Source of the DNA: Lunularia cruciata
Taxonomy: Eukaryota; Streptophyta; Marchantiopsida; Lunulariales; Lunulariaceae
NCBI GenBank assembly: GCA_948567375.1
Contig: OX419761.1
Span: 53,880,501 to 53,944,500 of the forward strand
Direction of reading: 5' to 3'
DNA: 64,000 bases
The position numbers were made by a program, and so were the translations under genes. Positions 1 to 11,109 of the stretch are shown one piece after another. The notes under the pieces are model-generated. The model was not told where the DNA came from and did not search any database. It worked only from the letters and a program-made list of their open reading frames with translations. Numbering within the stretch: position 1 is the stretch's first letter; every line of letters starts with the position of its first letter.

Positions 1-1024
1 TCGCCGCCCATCCAGGGGGATGGGTAATCACTCCCTCCGAAACTGTATCTCGCGTAGGGTCCGTCACCACGACATCCGCTACCGTCACCTGATCATCTCG
101 GACCAAGTATAAGTCTGCCCTGACACGTGTCGTCTGCAACGCATACGAACGCTCCCTCCAAGCCAAGTATCCACTCTCTCGTGCCATAGCAAACACTATG
201 TCTCTAATGGCATCATGGGTAGCTATCCTCTGTCCTCCAAAAGGACACCGTGTCATGTGGACCGCCGCTGCATCTAGTGTAGAACCACACTCACAAGTGA
301 GTAGTGAAGATGCAGATGGGTGGACCAAACCTAGGCGAAACCTCATCGCTGTAGAGAAAGTAGCCGGTGCGAGTCGGAAAGCCCTAATGCATGGTCGAGC
401 TAGGATCCACGAGCCTGCACCCTTGCCGGAGCAAGAGCGTAGACGTGCTCTAGTAGCCTGAGGAATGGACGAGTCAACTAAGAGAGAATGTAGCGTATGC
501 TCACACTGTCGCTCCATCAAGGAAGACTGTAGACCTCTAGTCCAATCTGACGATAGTGAAGCAAACGGTGGAAAACCCTCTCGTGCTCGTGAAGATAGAC
601 TATCTCTCGTCTGCCGCAATAACACCTGGAGAGAAAAGGATCCTCCCTCCACCTCTGTCACATAAGTCTCCAAAACCGGCCTATCAGCAACCACAAAACG
701 AGATGCAAGTAGGGGTGCCGAGAGAGCCCAACTACCCAAAAATGCTATAGGTGCCATCTCCTCCATAGAAAGCAAGCCAACCCCACCACATGAGATCGGT
801 AGAGCCGTCTGTCTACGTGCCAAATCCCCTGTCACACACTCAAAAGTCCCTGGTCCAATAATATCACCAAAGACTCCCATAATCCTCCTATCAAATGCTC
901 TCAGACGTGATAGGAAGGACGATGAGGGGGGAACTGTACGGATGAGGTAGGATGGTCGACGAGCAGGAATGTGGGAATGTGGAATTACAGGAATGTGGGA
1001 CACAAGTAGATCTCCAATTTTCAT
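1..1024 (-). CDS. Retroelement reverse-transcriptase protein, C-terminal part (partial)
   Basis: An uninterrupted frame of about 341 codons runs on the minus strand from an ATG at 1024 past the left edge, so no stop is seen. It contains a thumb-like stretch with ARRQTALPISCGGVGL near 795-840. A cysteine/histidine cluster CECGSTLDAAAVHMTRC lies near 250-300, followed by THDAIRDIV and then ADVVVTDP near 50-75. This order (Cys/His knuckle, H-D/N box, short acidic D motif) resembles the C-terminus of non-LTR-type reverse transcriptases with a restriction-like endonuclease. The palm domain expected upstream is absent: the frame closes just above 1024 and no RT motif follows, so this is a 5'-truncated insertion. 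The lack of any stop over 1 kb suggests recent arrival or retained coding. Family assignment is from motif recall; being retroelement-derived is more secure than the exact clade. Confidence 0.7.
   Translation of the reverse strand, partial: MKIGDLLVSHIPVIPHSHIPARRPSYLIRTVPPSSSFLSRLRAFDRRIMGVFGDIIGPGTFECVTGDLARRQTALPISCGGVGLLSMEEMAPIAFLGSWALSAPLLASRFVVADRPVLETYVTEVEGGSFSLQVLLRQTRDSLSSRAREGFPPFASLSSDWTRGLQSSLMERQCEHTLHSLLVDSSIPQATRARLRSCSGKGAGSWILARPCIRAFRLAPATFSTAMRFRLGLVHPSASSLLTCECGSTLDAAAVHMTRCPFGGQRIATHDAIRDIVFAMARESGYLAWRERSYALQTTRVRADLYLVRDDQVTVADVVVTDPTRDTVSEGVITHPPGWAA
964..1000. repeat. 13-bp direct repeat near truncated retroelement junction
   Basis: The 13-mer caggaatgtggga occurs at 964-976 and again at 988-1000. 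It lies at the upstream end of the retroelement frame, about where recognisable protein similarity begins, so it may mark slippage or a junction of the 5'-truncated insertion. Confidence 0.6.
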
Positions 1025-1039
1025 CTTAACAATATCTCA

Positions 1040-2297
1040 ACTGCTGGGTTCAGCTATGCAAGACTTCGGAAGCATCTCGAGTTCTCGTTATTGTTTGCAA
1101 AAACATGTCTTGGGAAATATAACAAATGTGAACCTGTACGTGACGTATCCTTATGCCTTCGGTATGAATAGCATGTAGATAGGTTGGCGGATAGAAGTAC
1201 ATACGTACGGTCCTTACAGATACCTGTAGCAGGATATACGCTGGTAATGTAACTCATGCACGAGTAATATCTATAGCGAAGAAACGGGGACGTGGGATTG
1301 AGCAAGCCCCAGTCACAATAAATGGCCGTGAGCCACAAATTCAGCCGTTTACCCACGAAGACCAGAGAGCGGTATCAGAATCTCAGGCTTGGGGGCTGAA
1401 GGCATCGAGGGAAGCATCCGATCACTTTCGTGTGGTTACACTCTGCACATACCCAGAAGAAGTTTAGTTCTCTCAAAGTTGGAAGTCAAATCTAGCGTGG
1501 AATAACTCGTGGGTTCAAACTCCGAACACGACATTTGGAAGGGGGAGATTAATTTATGATTTTGCGTTCGGGGGTGGATTGCGTGGAAAGAAAAGTACTC
1601 GCTGTTGCGTTCTGCAGTTGGAAAGTGAGAAGCGAAGAGAAGAGAAGAGAAGTGAAAGCTTGGGGGTTTAAAGTATAGCTGCGGGAGAAATGTGAAGAGA
1701 GGAGAGGAACTAGAGTGCGTGAGTGATCGGTTGGCTGTTGATGAGCCGGAGAGAGGAGGGGTGTGGTGATCGGATCGAATCGGAGGAAGGCTTTGCACTT
1801 TGAAGACAGACAGGAGGATGTAGTAGGACGGATACTAGATTCGAGAAGTAGGCTTTGTTTCTTGTTCTGGTAGTGTTGGAAATCAGTAGTAGTCACTCTG
1901 GTGGGCTGACTTTCCACGTTTCGGTGGACTGGCGTCTGCTGGCAACCACGCATTCACTATTGCATGAGGGCCCGCCTAGCTGCCTCGCTCGAGTAGTGCT
2001 ATTCCGTCACTCCTCCTTTGGCTTCTCATCGTCCTACTTCTTCTCAGTGGAGCTGCTTTTCTGTGCTGTGGTCATACTTAATAATCCTCACTGGTCCATG
2101 CGCATGCAATCAATCTCCTCGACTCACTGGAGCTCACAGGAGAGGCAGCCGCTTAGAAGTCCCAATCCAAAAAGCAAAAGAGGACGTTCGATCCAGTTTT
2201 TTCCACACGAGATTCCAAGGCAAAATATCTTTGAAGGATTTAGGAATTCGATTGCAGTATTACTGGTGGTGTGGTTGGGGTTGAAATCCAGTCAATC
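1040..2297 (+). other. Upstream region of peroxidase gene, no supported gene
   Basis: No convincing coding region is seen here. A purine-rich GA tract lies at about 1620-1660. The open frames on both strands are low-complexity or shadow frames. The stretch probably holds the promoter and 5' untranslated leader of the peroxidase gene, but I could not place a TATA box or a transcription start with confidence. Confidence 0.4.
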
Positions 2298-3945
2298 ATG
2301 GGTAGGGGAAGAGGATCGTCATCTTCTTCGGTGAGAGTGAGTCTGGTGCAAATCAGCATTTTCTGGTTGTTGAGTTGGCAATTCCAGGGACTTATGATCG
2401 GTGTGGCCGCACAGTCTCTATCTGCAAGTTTCTACGATTTCACATGCCCTGTGGCTGAATCATTGGTGAGGAACACCGTACAGCAGGCGTTTCTACTCGA
2501 TAACACTATCACCGCTGCTATTATTCGGCTTCTCTTCCACGATTGCATGGTTAATGTAATTGCTCTCCTCTTTCTTGATATTTTCTCCCAGCTCCATGTC
2601 AAACAACTCCCATGTCCCTCAACTCGAGATAGGCTGCTGCTGCTGGGACTGTTAAGAAATCTTCTTCACAGTTTTTGAACGCAATTTGATGCTAAACCCG
2701 GTAATTGCCATACTGCCATGGTGAGGTGAGGTGCCTTGAGTTACTAGGGGAAGTACTGGATGGTTCAGTAGTGTACGTTCATCCAATTGATGTCCCAGGT
2801 TGACCTTTGGTGGTCCTAATATGCAATCATTTTCCATGTCGAGCGTACTGTGTAACACAGCTGATGGATTCACAGCGATTGTGCAGGGATGTGACGCTTC
2901 TATTCTTCTGACGGGGTTCAACAGTGAACAGGTGACTATCCCCAACGTTAGCGTGAGAGGTTATGACATAATCAGCAACGCCAAAGTGCAAATTGAAGCC
3001 GTTTGTCCTGGAATTGTATCATGCTCAGACATCATCGTCCTCGCAGCTCGCGATTCTGTTGCTCTGGTAATATTTACAACTTCCTTCACCCCTTTTTACT
3101 TTCTTCGTCTGCTTCATTTTTCTCTTTCTGTTCCTTTCCAGAGAACCGAATGCTGATTGATATACGGTTGTTGTGGTTGTACAAACGACTGCAGCTCGGT
3201 GGGCCGACTTACGACGTTGCTCTCGGCCGACTGGACGGTTTATTCCCTGGCAATGTCATTCTGCCAACTCCATCTGATGGAGTCTTTTCATCCACCGCCC
3301 AGTTTGCAGCAGTTGGGCTGGATCAGACCGATATGGTGGTACTTCTAGGTAAGGACTGGCTAACTTTCAGAGCTGATTGAGACAGATCGGTCGAGGAATT
3401 TGTGTGAATTTCACATCCGAGGCTTACCAGGAACTGCGGTTGACGAAGTGCGTGAGGAACTGGACTCATCAGCGAGTCAAGTTGTGCATTAATACTAAAC
3501 ATTAAATGATTAATGAATGTCTGCAGGAGCTCATTCCGTGGGCCATTCGCAGTGTCAGTTCTTCAACAACCGACTTTACAATTTCCAGAACACTGGGTTC
3601 CCTGACCCCACGATGAATGCGACCTTCTTGGCCCAGCTTCAAGCACTCTGCCCACAAAATGGCACAGGGAACGCCATCGTACCTTTGGACGATAAATCGG
3701 AGTTCGTATTAGACTCCAACTACTACAGCACTATCTTAGGAGGACGAGGGCTGCTTACTATCGACCAAGACCTGGCTCTGGATTTCGGTACAGTGAACAT
3801 CGTCAACAATTTGGCAGGCAAAGCCACTGATCTGAATATCAGCTTCGCTACGAGCTTTGTGGCTGCCATGGACAAATTGTCTAGAGTCGGTCTCAAGACT
3901 CTGCTGGACGGCCAAGTTCGCAGGGTTTGTGAGATTGCCAACTAG
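2298..3945 (+). CDS. Class III secretory peroxidase, four exons
   Basis: Haem peroxidase of the plant secretory class (H2O2-dependent oxidation of phenolics and wall polymers, acting outside the cell). Exons: 2298-2555, 2887-3066, 3195-3348, 3527-3945; every intron is GT-AG and the frame closes to 336 residues, a normal length. A hydrophobic signal peptide precedes SLSASFYDFTCP. Distal Arg77 and His81 lie in RLLFHDCMVN, and proximal His200 in LLGAHSVGH. All eight conserved cysteines are present: FTCP, HDC, GCD, AVCP, SCSD, HSQC, LQALC and RVCEI. Intron 1 falls between HDCMVN and GCDAS, a usual place for this family. The only mild oddity is Met where Phe is common after HDC. The start at 2298 gives a clean signal peptide. 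A possible AATAAA poly(A) signal lies at 4268-4273. Physiological substrate unknown. Confidence 0.95.
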
Positions 3946-6400
3946 TAGTATCTGAGCACCCCACTCGCCCTCGGCCCCATCAATAGTTATATTGTTCATA
4001 AATTTTTTTGCTCTGGTGGTTCTGAGGTTGCTTACTTTACATCATCCATGGATAGAAATTCATTGATAAATTCTCGCCATCCATGGTGCTCATAGGTTTA
4101 ACAAAGATTGATTGGTTGAGGTTCTCAGCACTTTATGTTTGGACGGAGACGCCGAAAGACTTTCTTCTTAGTCCACGGGAAACCCAATCTGGGTCTTAGC
4201 GTAGCCCAGAGATTATTTTCGAGCAGTAATAATTCATTAAGAGTTCCTCTTGCCTGGGTATCGGAGAAATAAAACACTAGTCAATTTAAAGCGAGAAAAG
4301 ATCAGATCATTCCTGAGTGTAGTAGATACGCGACCTGGGGAATTGTTCATTATACCAAATAGATACAGCAGCAGACCAGCTGGATCGCAAGCGACCTTCC
4401 TCATCCACAAGCAGAACAGCGTCCAATCGGAACCTCAGGGCCAAATTCGATTCAGTTTAGTACTTCCGCAGGAAAACAAAGTAAATTCAATGACCAGCGA
4501 GTACTTATACTGAGTACCTCTACTTTTGGTCCATTGGGTGAATCTTGAGGAGCAGAATTAGAAATCCGCTCCTGTGACACGTCGGCTTCCAAATCAGTAA
4601 AGCTATTTCTACACACTCCGTTTCTTTAGTCCAACTCTTGGCAGCCAAGTCTCCGCCGAGTGATGAAATTTTCCTGTCCAATCTATTGCCCGACCCTCAG
4701 TTGAGACATATGCATGAAGCTCTCTTCTTCTGGAATTTGCCAATTAAGATCTGTCGTTCTTTAAGTATTTCTTATCGAGAATTCAGACTCAAAAGTTCAT
4801 TGTTCCACAGAGCAGATTCAAGTGGATTTCTAATGCCCCATCGAAGACTGTCTTGGAAATCTCTAGAGTCATCAAGAGCAGATTCTCACTGGACACCAAG
4901 ACACATCCACCAGACGGGAGTGGTTTGTCGCTTCGAAAACATCTGTTGCCGAGCTGTTATGACGGTTACCAGTGGTGAATTTTCGTCTTGATCATTCACC
5001 CAGCTCCACATCGCTGAGGCCAGAGGAGCAGAGAGATTCCTTGACTGTGACTTGCAGTTTCAGTAAATATCAGTAACAAAGGAGGGAGTGTAGATGCTGC
5101 CGAACATTCGTGAGTCTCTTCGGATCTATGAATCATAGATCTTATCCTGCACTACGAATAATATAGATCAAATAACTTCCCGATTGCCCCCTCAGAACAA
5201 TAGCCCCCTCAGAACAATAGCCCCTTCCCCTTTCCAATCATTCTCGTTTACCAACATTCTTAGTTGTTATTACAGACTCCCAGACCAAAAGAAGCATATA
5301 CCGTACTGTTCGCTGGTATCGTTCAAACCAATTCTGTCGAATCTCAGGATGAATTTAGAAACAATCAATTTTCTAACATTCTGTGCCATTGTAGATGCGC
5401 TAGGTTAGTCATAGCTTCGGCCTGCAGCTACCGAAACCTCAATTCAGAGAGGATTAGGATCCAGTCCACATCAAGCCTTGGCTTCTCCGAGACCTTTGAA
5501 CCTTCAAGTAAAAGACATGCAGACAGTGCTCCTTGAATCAAGTCCAATGTTGGAAGACCGACACTTAAGTTTAGATAGCGGGCCAACTGAAATAAGGATC
5601 CCGGGGTTCTGAGTCATCTGAAGACCTTGCCGTTTGTGACTCCGCACAATGCAAGTCCACCTGTACCGAGAAGAAAAGACTGTCCTTGCAAAGGTCCATG
5701 GCGGGCGGTTCATATCTATCTCCAGTATAAGCTTGAAGACCTGTCAGACCTTGTCTAGGGTAAACCTGACTGAGCTCGAGTACGATCTGATCTTTGTGTG
5801 TAGGAGTAACGGTTCTCGTGCTGATTAGGCAGTCCTCGATGACTGTGGCAGAATCATCCAGAGATGGACTTCACAGTACCCACCTTTAGCACTTCGTCTT
5901 AACACGCACCCCAAGTTGGGAGAAAGACTTAACAGCACCCCAAATCTCGACATGGAGATATTCAGTCCGTGCTGGCACTGATCTTTTTGGACAACTAGAC
6001 TTTGTTTTTATAAACGTTGTTACTCATACAGAAAACACTCAAGCATAGATCATTCCAGGTCGAGGAAATTCCTTAAAAAATTAATTCACCTAAATGACCT
6101 GGTCAGGAGCAGTCCTGTCTTCCACGTGAAGGTCCGAAGCAGTCCAGCATTCGTAACCAACTAGGATCAATCAACTACAATCAACTGGTACGTTGATCAC
6201 ATAAGCTGCCAACTAGGACAGGCGTTGCCACGTTGGACCATTTCAAGCTATGGGGTACTGTAAAGTCCATCTCTATAGCCAGCAGCTTGAGTATGGGAAG
6301 AGTATACTTCCTCTCAATGTACCAAATAATCTTTAGTGCCTGGTGGTTGTTTATAAGAGGCTCGAACTTCTACTACCAGCAGTAGAGGTGCGATTTCCAG
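3946..6400. other. Intergenic, no supported gene
   Basis: This follows the peroxidase stop codon. Open frames at 4250-4513 and 4638-4991 (+) show no recognisable domain or convincing splice context. A 17-bp unit (gccccctcagaacaata) is repeated head-to-tail at 5186-5202 and 5203-5219. Nothing else could be supported. Confidence 0.4.
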
Positions 6401-6436
6401 GTTACAGGAAATCAGGTTAATGTTTCGTTAGATGAG

Positions 6437-6613
6437 ATGATGGATAAGGACCGAGTTCTGGACGCCTTGGGTTTGAAGGAATATCGTCGTGTGAGGTCAG
6501 TGTCAGGATTTGTGCTCGTGCTCGACGATGGCTCAGTGGTGACATTCTTTGCTGACGCCTTTGTGATCATCCATCCCCATCCCCCCGTCAACCAGGCTGA
6601 TTCAAGCAACTAA
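6437..6613 (+). CDS. Possible small CDS or terminal exon, unknown function
   Basis: A 58-residue frame starts at the doublet ATG ATG (6437) and stops with TAA at 6611-6613. It reads MMDKDRVLDALGLKEYRRV, then a hydrophobic VSGFVLVLDDGSVVTFFAD and ends with a proline/histidine patch. The residue mix looks like real protein, not noise. The frame is open upstream to a TAG near 6392, and a pyrimidine-AG (tttccag) ends at 6400, so this could be the last exon of a gene whose earlier exons I cannot find, or a retroelement scrap. No family recognised. Confidence 0.25.
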   Translation: MMDKDRVLDALGLKEYRRVRSVSGFVLVLDDGSVVTFFADAFVIIHPHPPVNQADSSN

Positions 6614-9600
6614 ATTGGCTCTGCACCCCATAGGATTGTCAGTTTAGGTCCACAAATCAACGAATGCCGAATGAAGAGGGAGGAGGACCTCTTTTGCTGC
6701 ACATGGAGATGCATACAACCAGAAGAGTTCAAGTGAATGTAATTATACAAAACTACGCCTACTGGCCCAGTACTTAATTACCCCTTTGCCAGCTGCAGGA
6801 GAGGCAAATGAGATGCTGCTACTGATGCTTGGTACTCACACCACAAAATTTCGGCAGAGTTTCAATTGTGCTTTTGCTGGCGCGCTTGAGGTTGTAGCGT
6901 GACGAGGGCCCACACCAGGTAGGACGATCAGGTAAGTGCAGGAAACAATTTTCAGTGGTCCTCGTGGACGTCGATGTCCTTCATTCAATGTTTCTGTGTG
7001 TTGCTGTTGTTCTTGTCTCCAACCTACTGTAACCCATTCATTCTTTCACGGGTAATATATTGCGGGGAATCAGAAGAGAAATTCTCCTGAGGGGTGTGAG
7101 GTCCCTCGAGCGGAGATTGCTCCCTGTAGCTGGACATGGCTAGGTCCAAGGGACCCACGCACTCACTAGTTGGACCTGAAGAAGAAAAAAATGACAAGTG
7201 CTCACGCAATCCAAGCGAATATGCCTTCAATGTCTCGATCTCACAATCATTTGGAGGTGCTCAAGAGTATGAAAGGACAATGGCCCACAGATGGCTGCTA
7301 AACATGGGCCGTAGCTCTGGGAAAAGATACCTATCTGCCTCACCAGCACTATCCATGTCTCATCTAATTGCTACAAGTAGATCTGGCCTGTGAGTGAGAA
7401 CCTTGGGAAATAAACAAGAAAGCCGCTCCAACCCCCTGAATGAGGATAAGACGCGACCTTTTCGTGGCGTGGAATCATGTGTGAAGCTCAGAAATGGGAT
7501 TGGGATTGCTTCCAGCCCTCCTGTGAACGAAAGCGTTTGCTTGCTCTCCATAGGACTATCCTGCCAGTCGATATTCATGTTTGTCAGAGTGAGTGAGGAC
7601 GGCATTACAGACTAGGGGGTGTAAGCCTGTGATTTGATTCTTATTTTGGAGCGCATTGACTGCAGCCGTAAATCAAGAAATTATTGACAGATCAGATCCC
7701 AGCTATTCAAAATTACTACCGGTGCTTTCATGGCCAAATTCGAGCGAGCAAACCCAATGTATAGGGGAATGGGATACAGTAGCTCTCTTTTCTTTGTTCA
7801 GAAGGCGTCCACGGTCATCATCCACTCCTATCTCAGATATAGAAACACACGCTCAGTTTTGCACTTCGATCCTCGACTGGATACCCGAACTCATGAGCAA
7901 GTACGTATCCAAGTGACAAATGCTATCAAAAAGCACTTATTTGAAGCGTGTCAAAGGAAGAGTCAATCCTCACAAGACAATCTGTCGCGTTGTTGGCTTT
8001 TGGTTTCCATCTGTAGAGATCTCTGAATCAAGCACTGGTTTTGCTCACAGGTATAATCTCGTGACGTTCAGAGATCCCTCGACATAAAGATTGCTTGCCT
8101 ACTGCTGCTGATGCGTTCACTCGAAGTCTCGGACGTTTGGTGACCAGTGGTGTTGGTTTGGCATTCAAACATAGACTATTAGGCTGTCACTTGGGGGCTT
8201 AATTACGGATTGATCCGGTGCACAGCACAGCGTGGAAAGTACTACATAATAAAGGCTGGAAACCGCGGCCAGCCGCTTAAATTTGGTGCTCAAAGCAAAG
8301 CACTTTACTAAAGTGGGCCTCAGATCAACTGGACTTTGAGGTGCCTTTCCTCCCGTACGAAATTTTGTATGTTTCTTCAGGCGGAAGATAGAGATCGATC
8401 CAAACTTAAGGCAGTCCTCGCATTCCATCTCGAAATTAACCAGTACCAGTCGCCAGATGAGTCTCTTGCAGCTTGCAGGGAATTCCAAAATTTCGGATTG
8501 GCTTGTTGAACTACGGATTGACTTTACGATCTGATTAAACTCAAATTGGGTAGAGATATCCCCTTCGCAGGATCACACAGGAGTATGGCTGTGCCAATTC
8601 CTCGCCGCTCGCCTGTACGACTCCAGTGGCACCGACCAGATCTTACAATGAATACAACAGACCATCTCAATAATGAGTTGTACTGGGGATCGATCTTCAC
8701 ATCAAATTTTACAGCAGCTACTGCCAGGAATTCCAATAATCTTTTAAGAAAGGAGGAGCTCTTAGACGTTGACCAAGCATTGATGTCCAATTCAGCCTAA
8801 TCAAACTATTCGATGCCTTCAATTTTCTCCTTTGCTGAAGTACTCGCCAGATCTATATATCAAATGGAGTGAGATCCGTATCAAATGTGCGTGACATGGA
8901 GAGGTCAGGCAGGTCTGTTCCTCTGCAAATTTCCCTTGTGACCAAATTGAATCCGAAATTGAGCTCATCGTGCCCGATTCCGCACTACCGTAGATCCTTG
9001 CATACTGAACTCCGTAGACGCAATTCTTATCGCGGACCTTCCCATTTCCATCCGTGAGGGCTTCAAGTTCAATCAACTTTGCAATTGTGACAACATAATC
9101 AAGTCGATTCATGAACGAGGAGAAACCTCTTCTCGCCATCCGTAACAAAGCTGATTTTAATGATTTGATGTGATGATGTCAAATTTTAATGATTATGACA
9201 TGATTGTGATGCCTTGTATTGAAAAAACTCGTGACTTTTTCACCTACGAAGTTATAAGAGCAACAAAAGCTGTTATATATATCAACACAAAGCTGCAGAT
9301 ATTGGTCCTCTGCAGAAACTAATTTACAGCCAGAAACTGATTCTGCATGACAATCAGCAACTTGGCTGGATCTTCTGAAAAATTGTGTCAATTACGATGG
9401 TGATATTGAAGATTTTCGTCCCTAATCCATTGGACAACAACATGTCCTGTAAGTGGACATCTTGTTCCAGCTGCTGTTCATGGGAGGATTATGTGGACGT
9501 TCGCTGTCAGTGCTCAAGAACTCATAAGAGCAGTTCGCAATGTTCGGTTTGCTTACAAAGCTCCTTACTTCCTTCCTTGCCAGTCGAGTCATTTCCACCA

Positions 9601-10019
9601 TTGTTATGCTTTCAGATCAAGCTAACTTTTGCTGGGAGCAATCACTGCCAATCAATCGTCCTTGCAGTAATTCCGACGACTAAACAATGCTTTTTGAGTA
9701 GCAGTTCCACACCTGATGTACATCACCAGCGAGCGACAATGGCTCCTGAAGAACAGTTTTTTGTGCAGCATGAAGGACATGAGAGCCAGCAATAATCACG
9801 CTCAATAGTCAGCAAGTGTGATTTTCATCCATGTATTGCTTTTACACTCCATAGCCCACTGGGTGCGGCTACTCATGCCTGTTGTTTGTTTCCAATACAT
9901 GCATGTCTGAGCATCGAGTGATTCAAAACCAAACAGATTTACGAACATAAGACACTCAATGAGATATCTCGATAGGAAGCCGTGTGAGTGTCAGGTGTCG
10001 TGAATAATGAATTCGTGGC
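6614..10019. other. Intergenic, only weak open frames
   Basis: Several frames of 80-110 codons exist, for example 7730-8026 (+), 8546-8800 (+) and 8819-9148 (-). None shows a family motif, a splice-supported continuation or consistent coding character over neighbouring frames. They are treated as unsupported. Confidence 0.3.
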
Positions 10020-10081
10020 AGTAACACACATGCCACTCACAAGCGGCGCAAGTAACACACATGGCACTCACAAACGGCGCA
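10020..10081. repeat. 31-bp tandem duplication
   Basis: Two head-to-tail copies of a 31-bp unit (agtaacacacatg..cactcacaa..cggcgca) occupy 10020-10050 and 10051-10081 and differ at two positions. It is probably a local slippage duplication. Confidence 0.85.
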
Positions 10082-10360
10082 ACGCAAAAGTGCAGAGAAG
10101 CAACGATCACGCGATTGCATTTGTCACCTTCTCCGTTTGAGTGTCGAGTGGACCCTAACTCCTTGGCCACCATAACCTAGAGCATCCGAAAGATATCTAA
10201 AATGCTGAAGAAAACTTTTGTTCCCTTGAGGTCAAAACGGTACGACTACAGAAGACTTGGAATCTGAAACCTAATGATTCTCTCAATCTTGAAATCTGAA
10301 ACTTCCTGACCTCAGCTCTAGTACTCCTAACCATGTGTTAGTAGCAGACAAACCAATCAT

Positions 10361-10405
10361 TGAGAGCCCGGGAGACCGGTTTTCCCGTAAGCTCCCGGGC
10401 TCTCA
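10361..10405. repeat. Perfect 14-bp inverted repeat (hairpin)
   Basis: The arms tgagagcccgggag (10361-10374) and its exact reverse complement (10392-10405) flank a 17-nt spacer. The stem is very GC-rich compared with its surroundings. It could form a stable hairpin or be the footprint of a small mobile element. No coding context is visible. Confidence 0.9.
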
Positions 10406-10410
10406 TTCAG

Positions 10411-10655
10411 AAGCACTGAGTTCAATGCACCTGAAACTAAAGGAATGCAGAAATTGGAACAATGAAATGTCAAAGAGCTGTTTAAATCCTGACAACAATC
10501 CTTGCCGTCAGTTGTTACCTGCGTGTAAGCTCAGAGACTGTTCAGATGCATAGAGTTCAATAACATCTAAATGAACGCAGAAGGAGGAAGGAATTAGAAT
10601 CTATAGAATGTCAAACAACTGTCGAAGCCCTGACACTTTAATCACTGTTCAAGCA
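10411..10655. repeat. Diverged tandem duplication of about 100-140 bp
   Basis: Two successive stretches (about 10411-10550 and 10551-10655) share the ordered words gagttcaat, gcagaa, aatgtcaaa and cctgaca. This suggests an old imperfect duplication. It lies directly beside the GC-rich hairpin. Confidence 0.45.
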
Positions 10656-10719
10656 CTCTAATTTAAGACATAGTCTGAAGGAAGTCATTTTGTCAGCTTT
10701 TCGTCTTCTCTTCGGTACA

Positions 10720-11109
10720 CTATTGTAACATGAGTAGTCGAGCAGGCCACTGATACTTATCTGAACATGTTTTATTTGGCAGCAACATAGCCTCCAGCGT
10801 GATAAATGACACCCAGCGGCAGCATGTCTGGGTGGCGGCATCTGCCAGCTTCTGCTTGTAATCGGGTCTCTCACAAAAAGCTGGGCAAAACTGGATCGAT
10901 GAATGAAAGAGAGGAAGGGCCCACACAGAGAATATTTTGACTTCTGCATATCTAGTCCGATCCTTTCTCCACATTTTCTCCGCTGCATGTAATGGTCCCA
11001 ACCACTCCGTAATGTCGAGCACTTGGTGGTCCCTTTTCTCAACTGCTTTGTCTGATCTATTCCACACACGCACTACTTCCCAACCGAAAGCCACAAACAT
11101 TTTCCTCAT
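10720..11109 (-). CDS. Hypothetical 129-residue frame, weak support
   Basis: A frame opens with MRKMFVAFGWEVVRVWN and continues with a charged, tryptophan-containing stretch (VLDITEWLGPLHAAEKMWRK) before a Cys-rich tail. The composition looks protein-like but no domain is recognised. A second long frame overlaps it on the same strand (10638-11069), so one or both are accidental. It may be an isolated exon or a relic. Confidence 0.2.
   Translation of the reverse strand: MRKMFVAFGWEVVRVWNRSDKAVEKRDHQVLDITEWLGPLHAAEKMWRKDRTRYAEVKIFSVWALPLFHSSIQFCPAFCERPDYKQKLADAATQTCCRWVSFITLEAMLLPNKTCSDKYQWPARLLMLQ

Noticed and set aside
1436-1953. Overlapping minus-strand frames of 120-134 codons upstream of the peroxidase
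   Set aside because: Ser/Thr/Leu-rich low-complexity product of a purine-rich tract on the other strand; no motif.
8546-8800. Plus-strand frame ending with LLRKEELLDVDQALMSNS, faintly like the L-L-x-x-D-Q-x-L region of peroxidases
   Set aside because: No other peroxidase motif (haem histidines, cysteines) in order nearby, and the similarity is one short stretch; likely chance.
8819-9148. Minus-strand 109-codon frame with protein-like text (ALTDGNGKVRDKN)
   Set aside because: No domain, no splice partners and no neighbouring exons that continue it.
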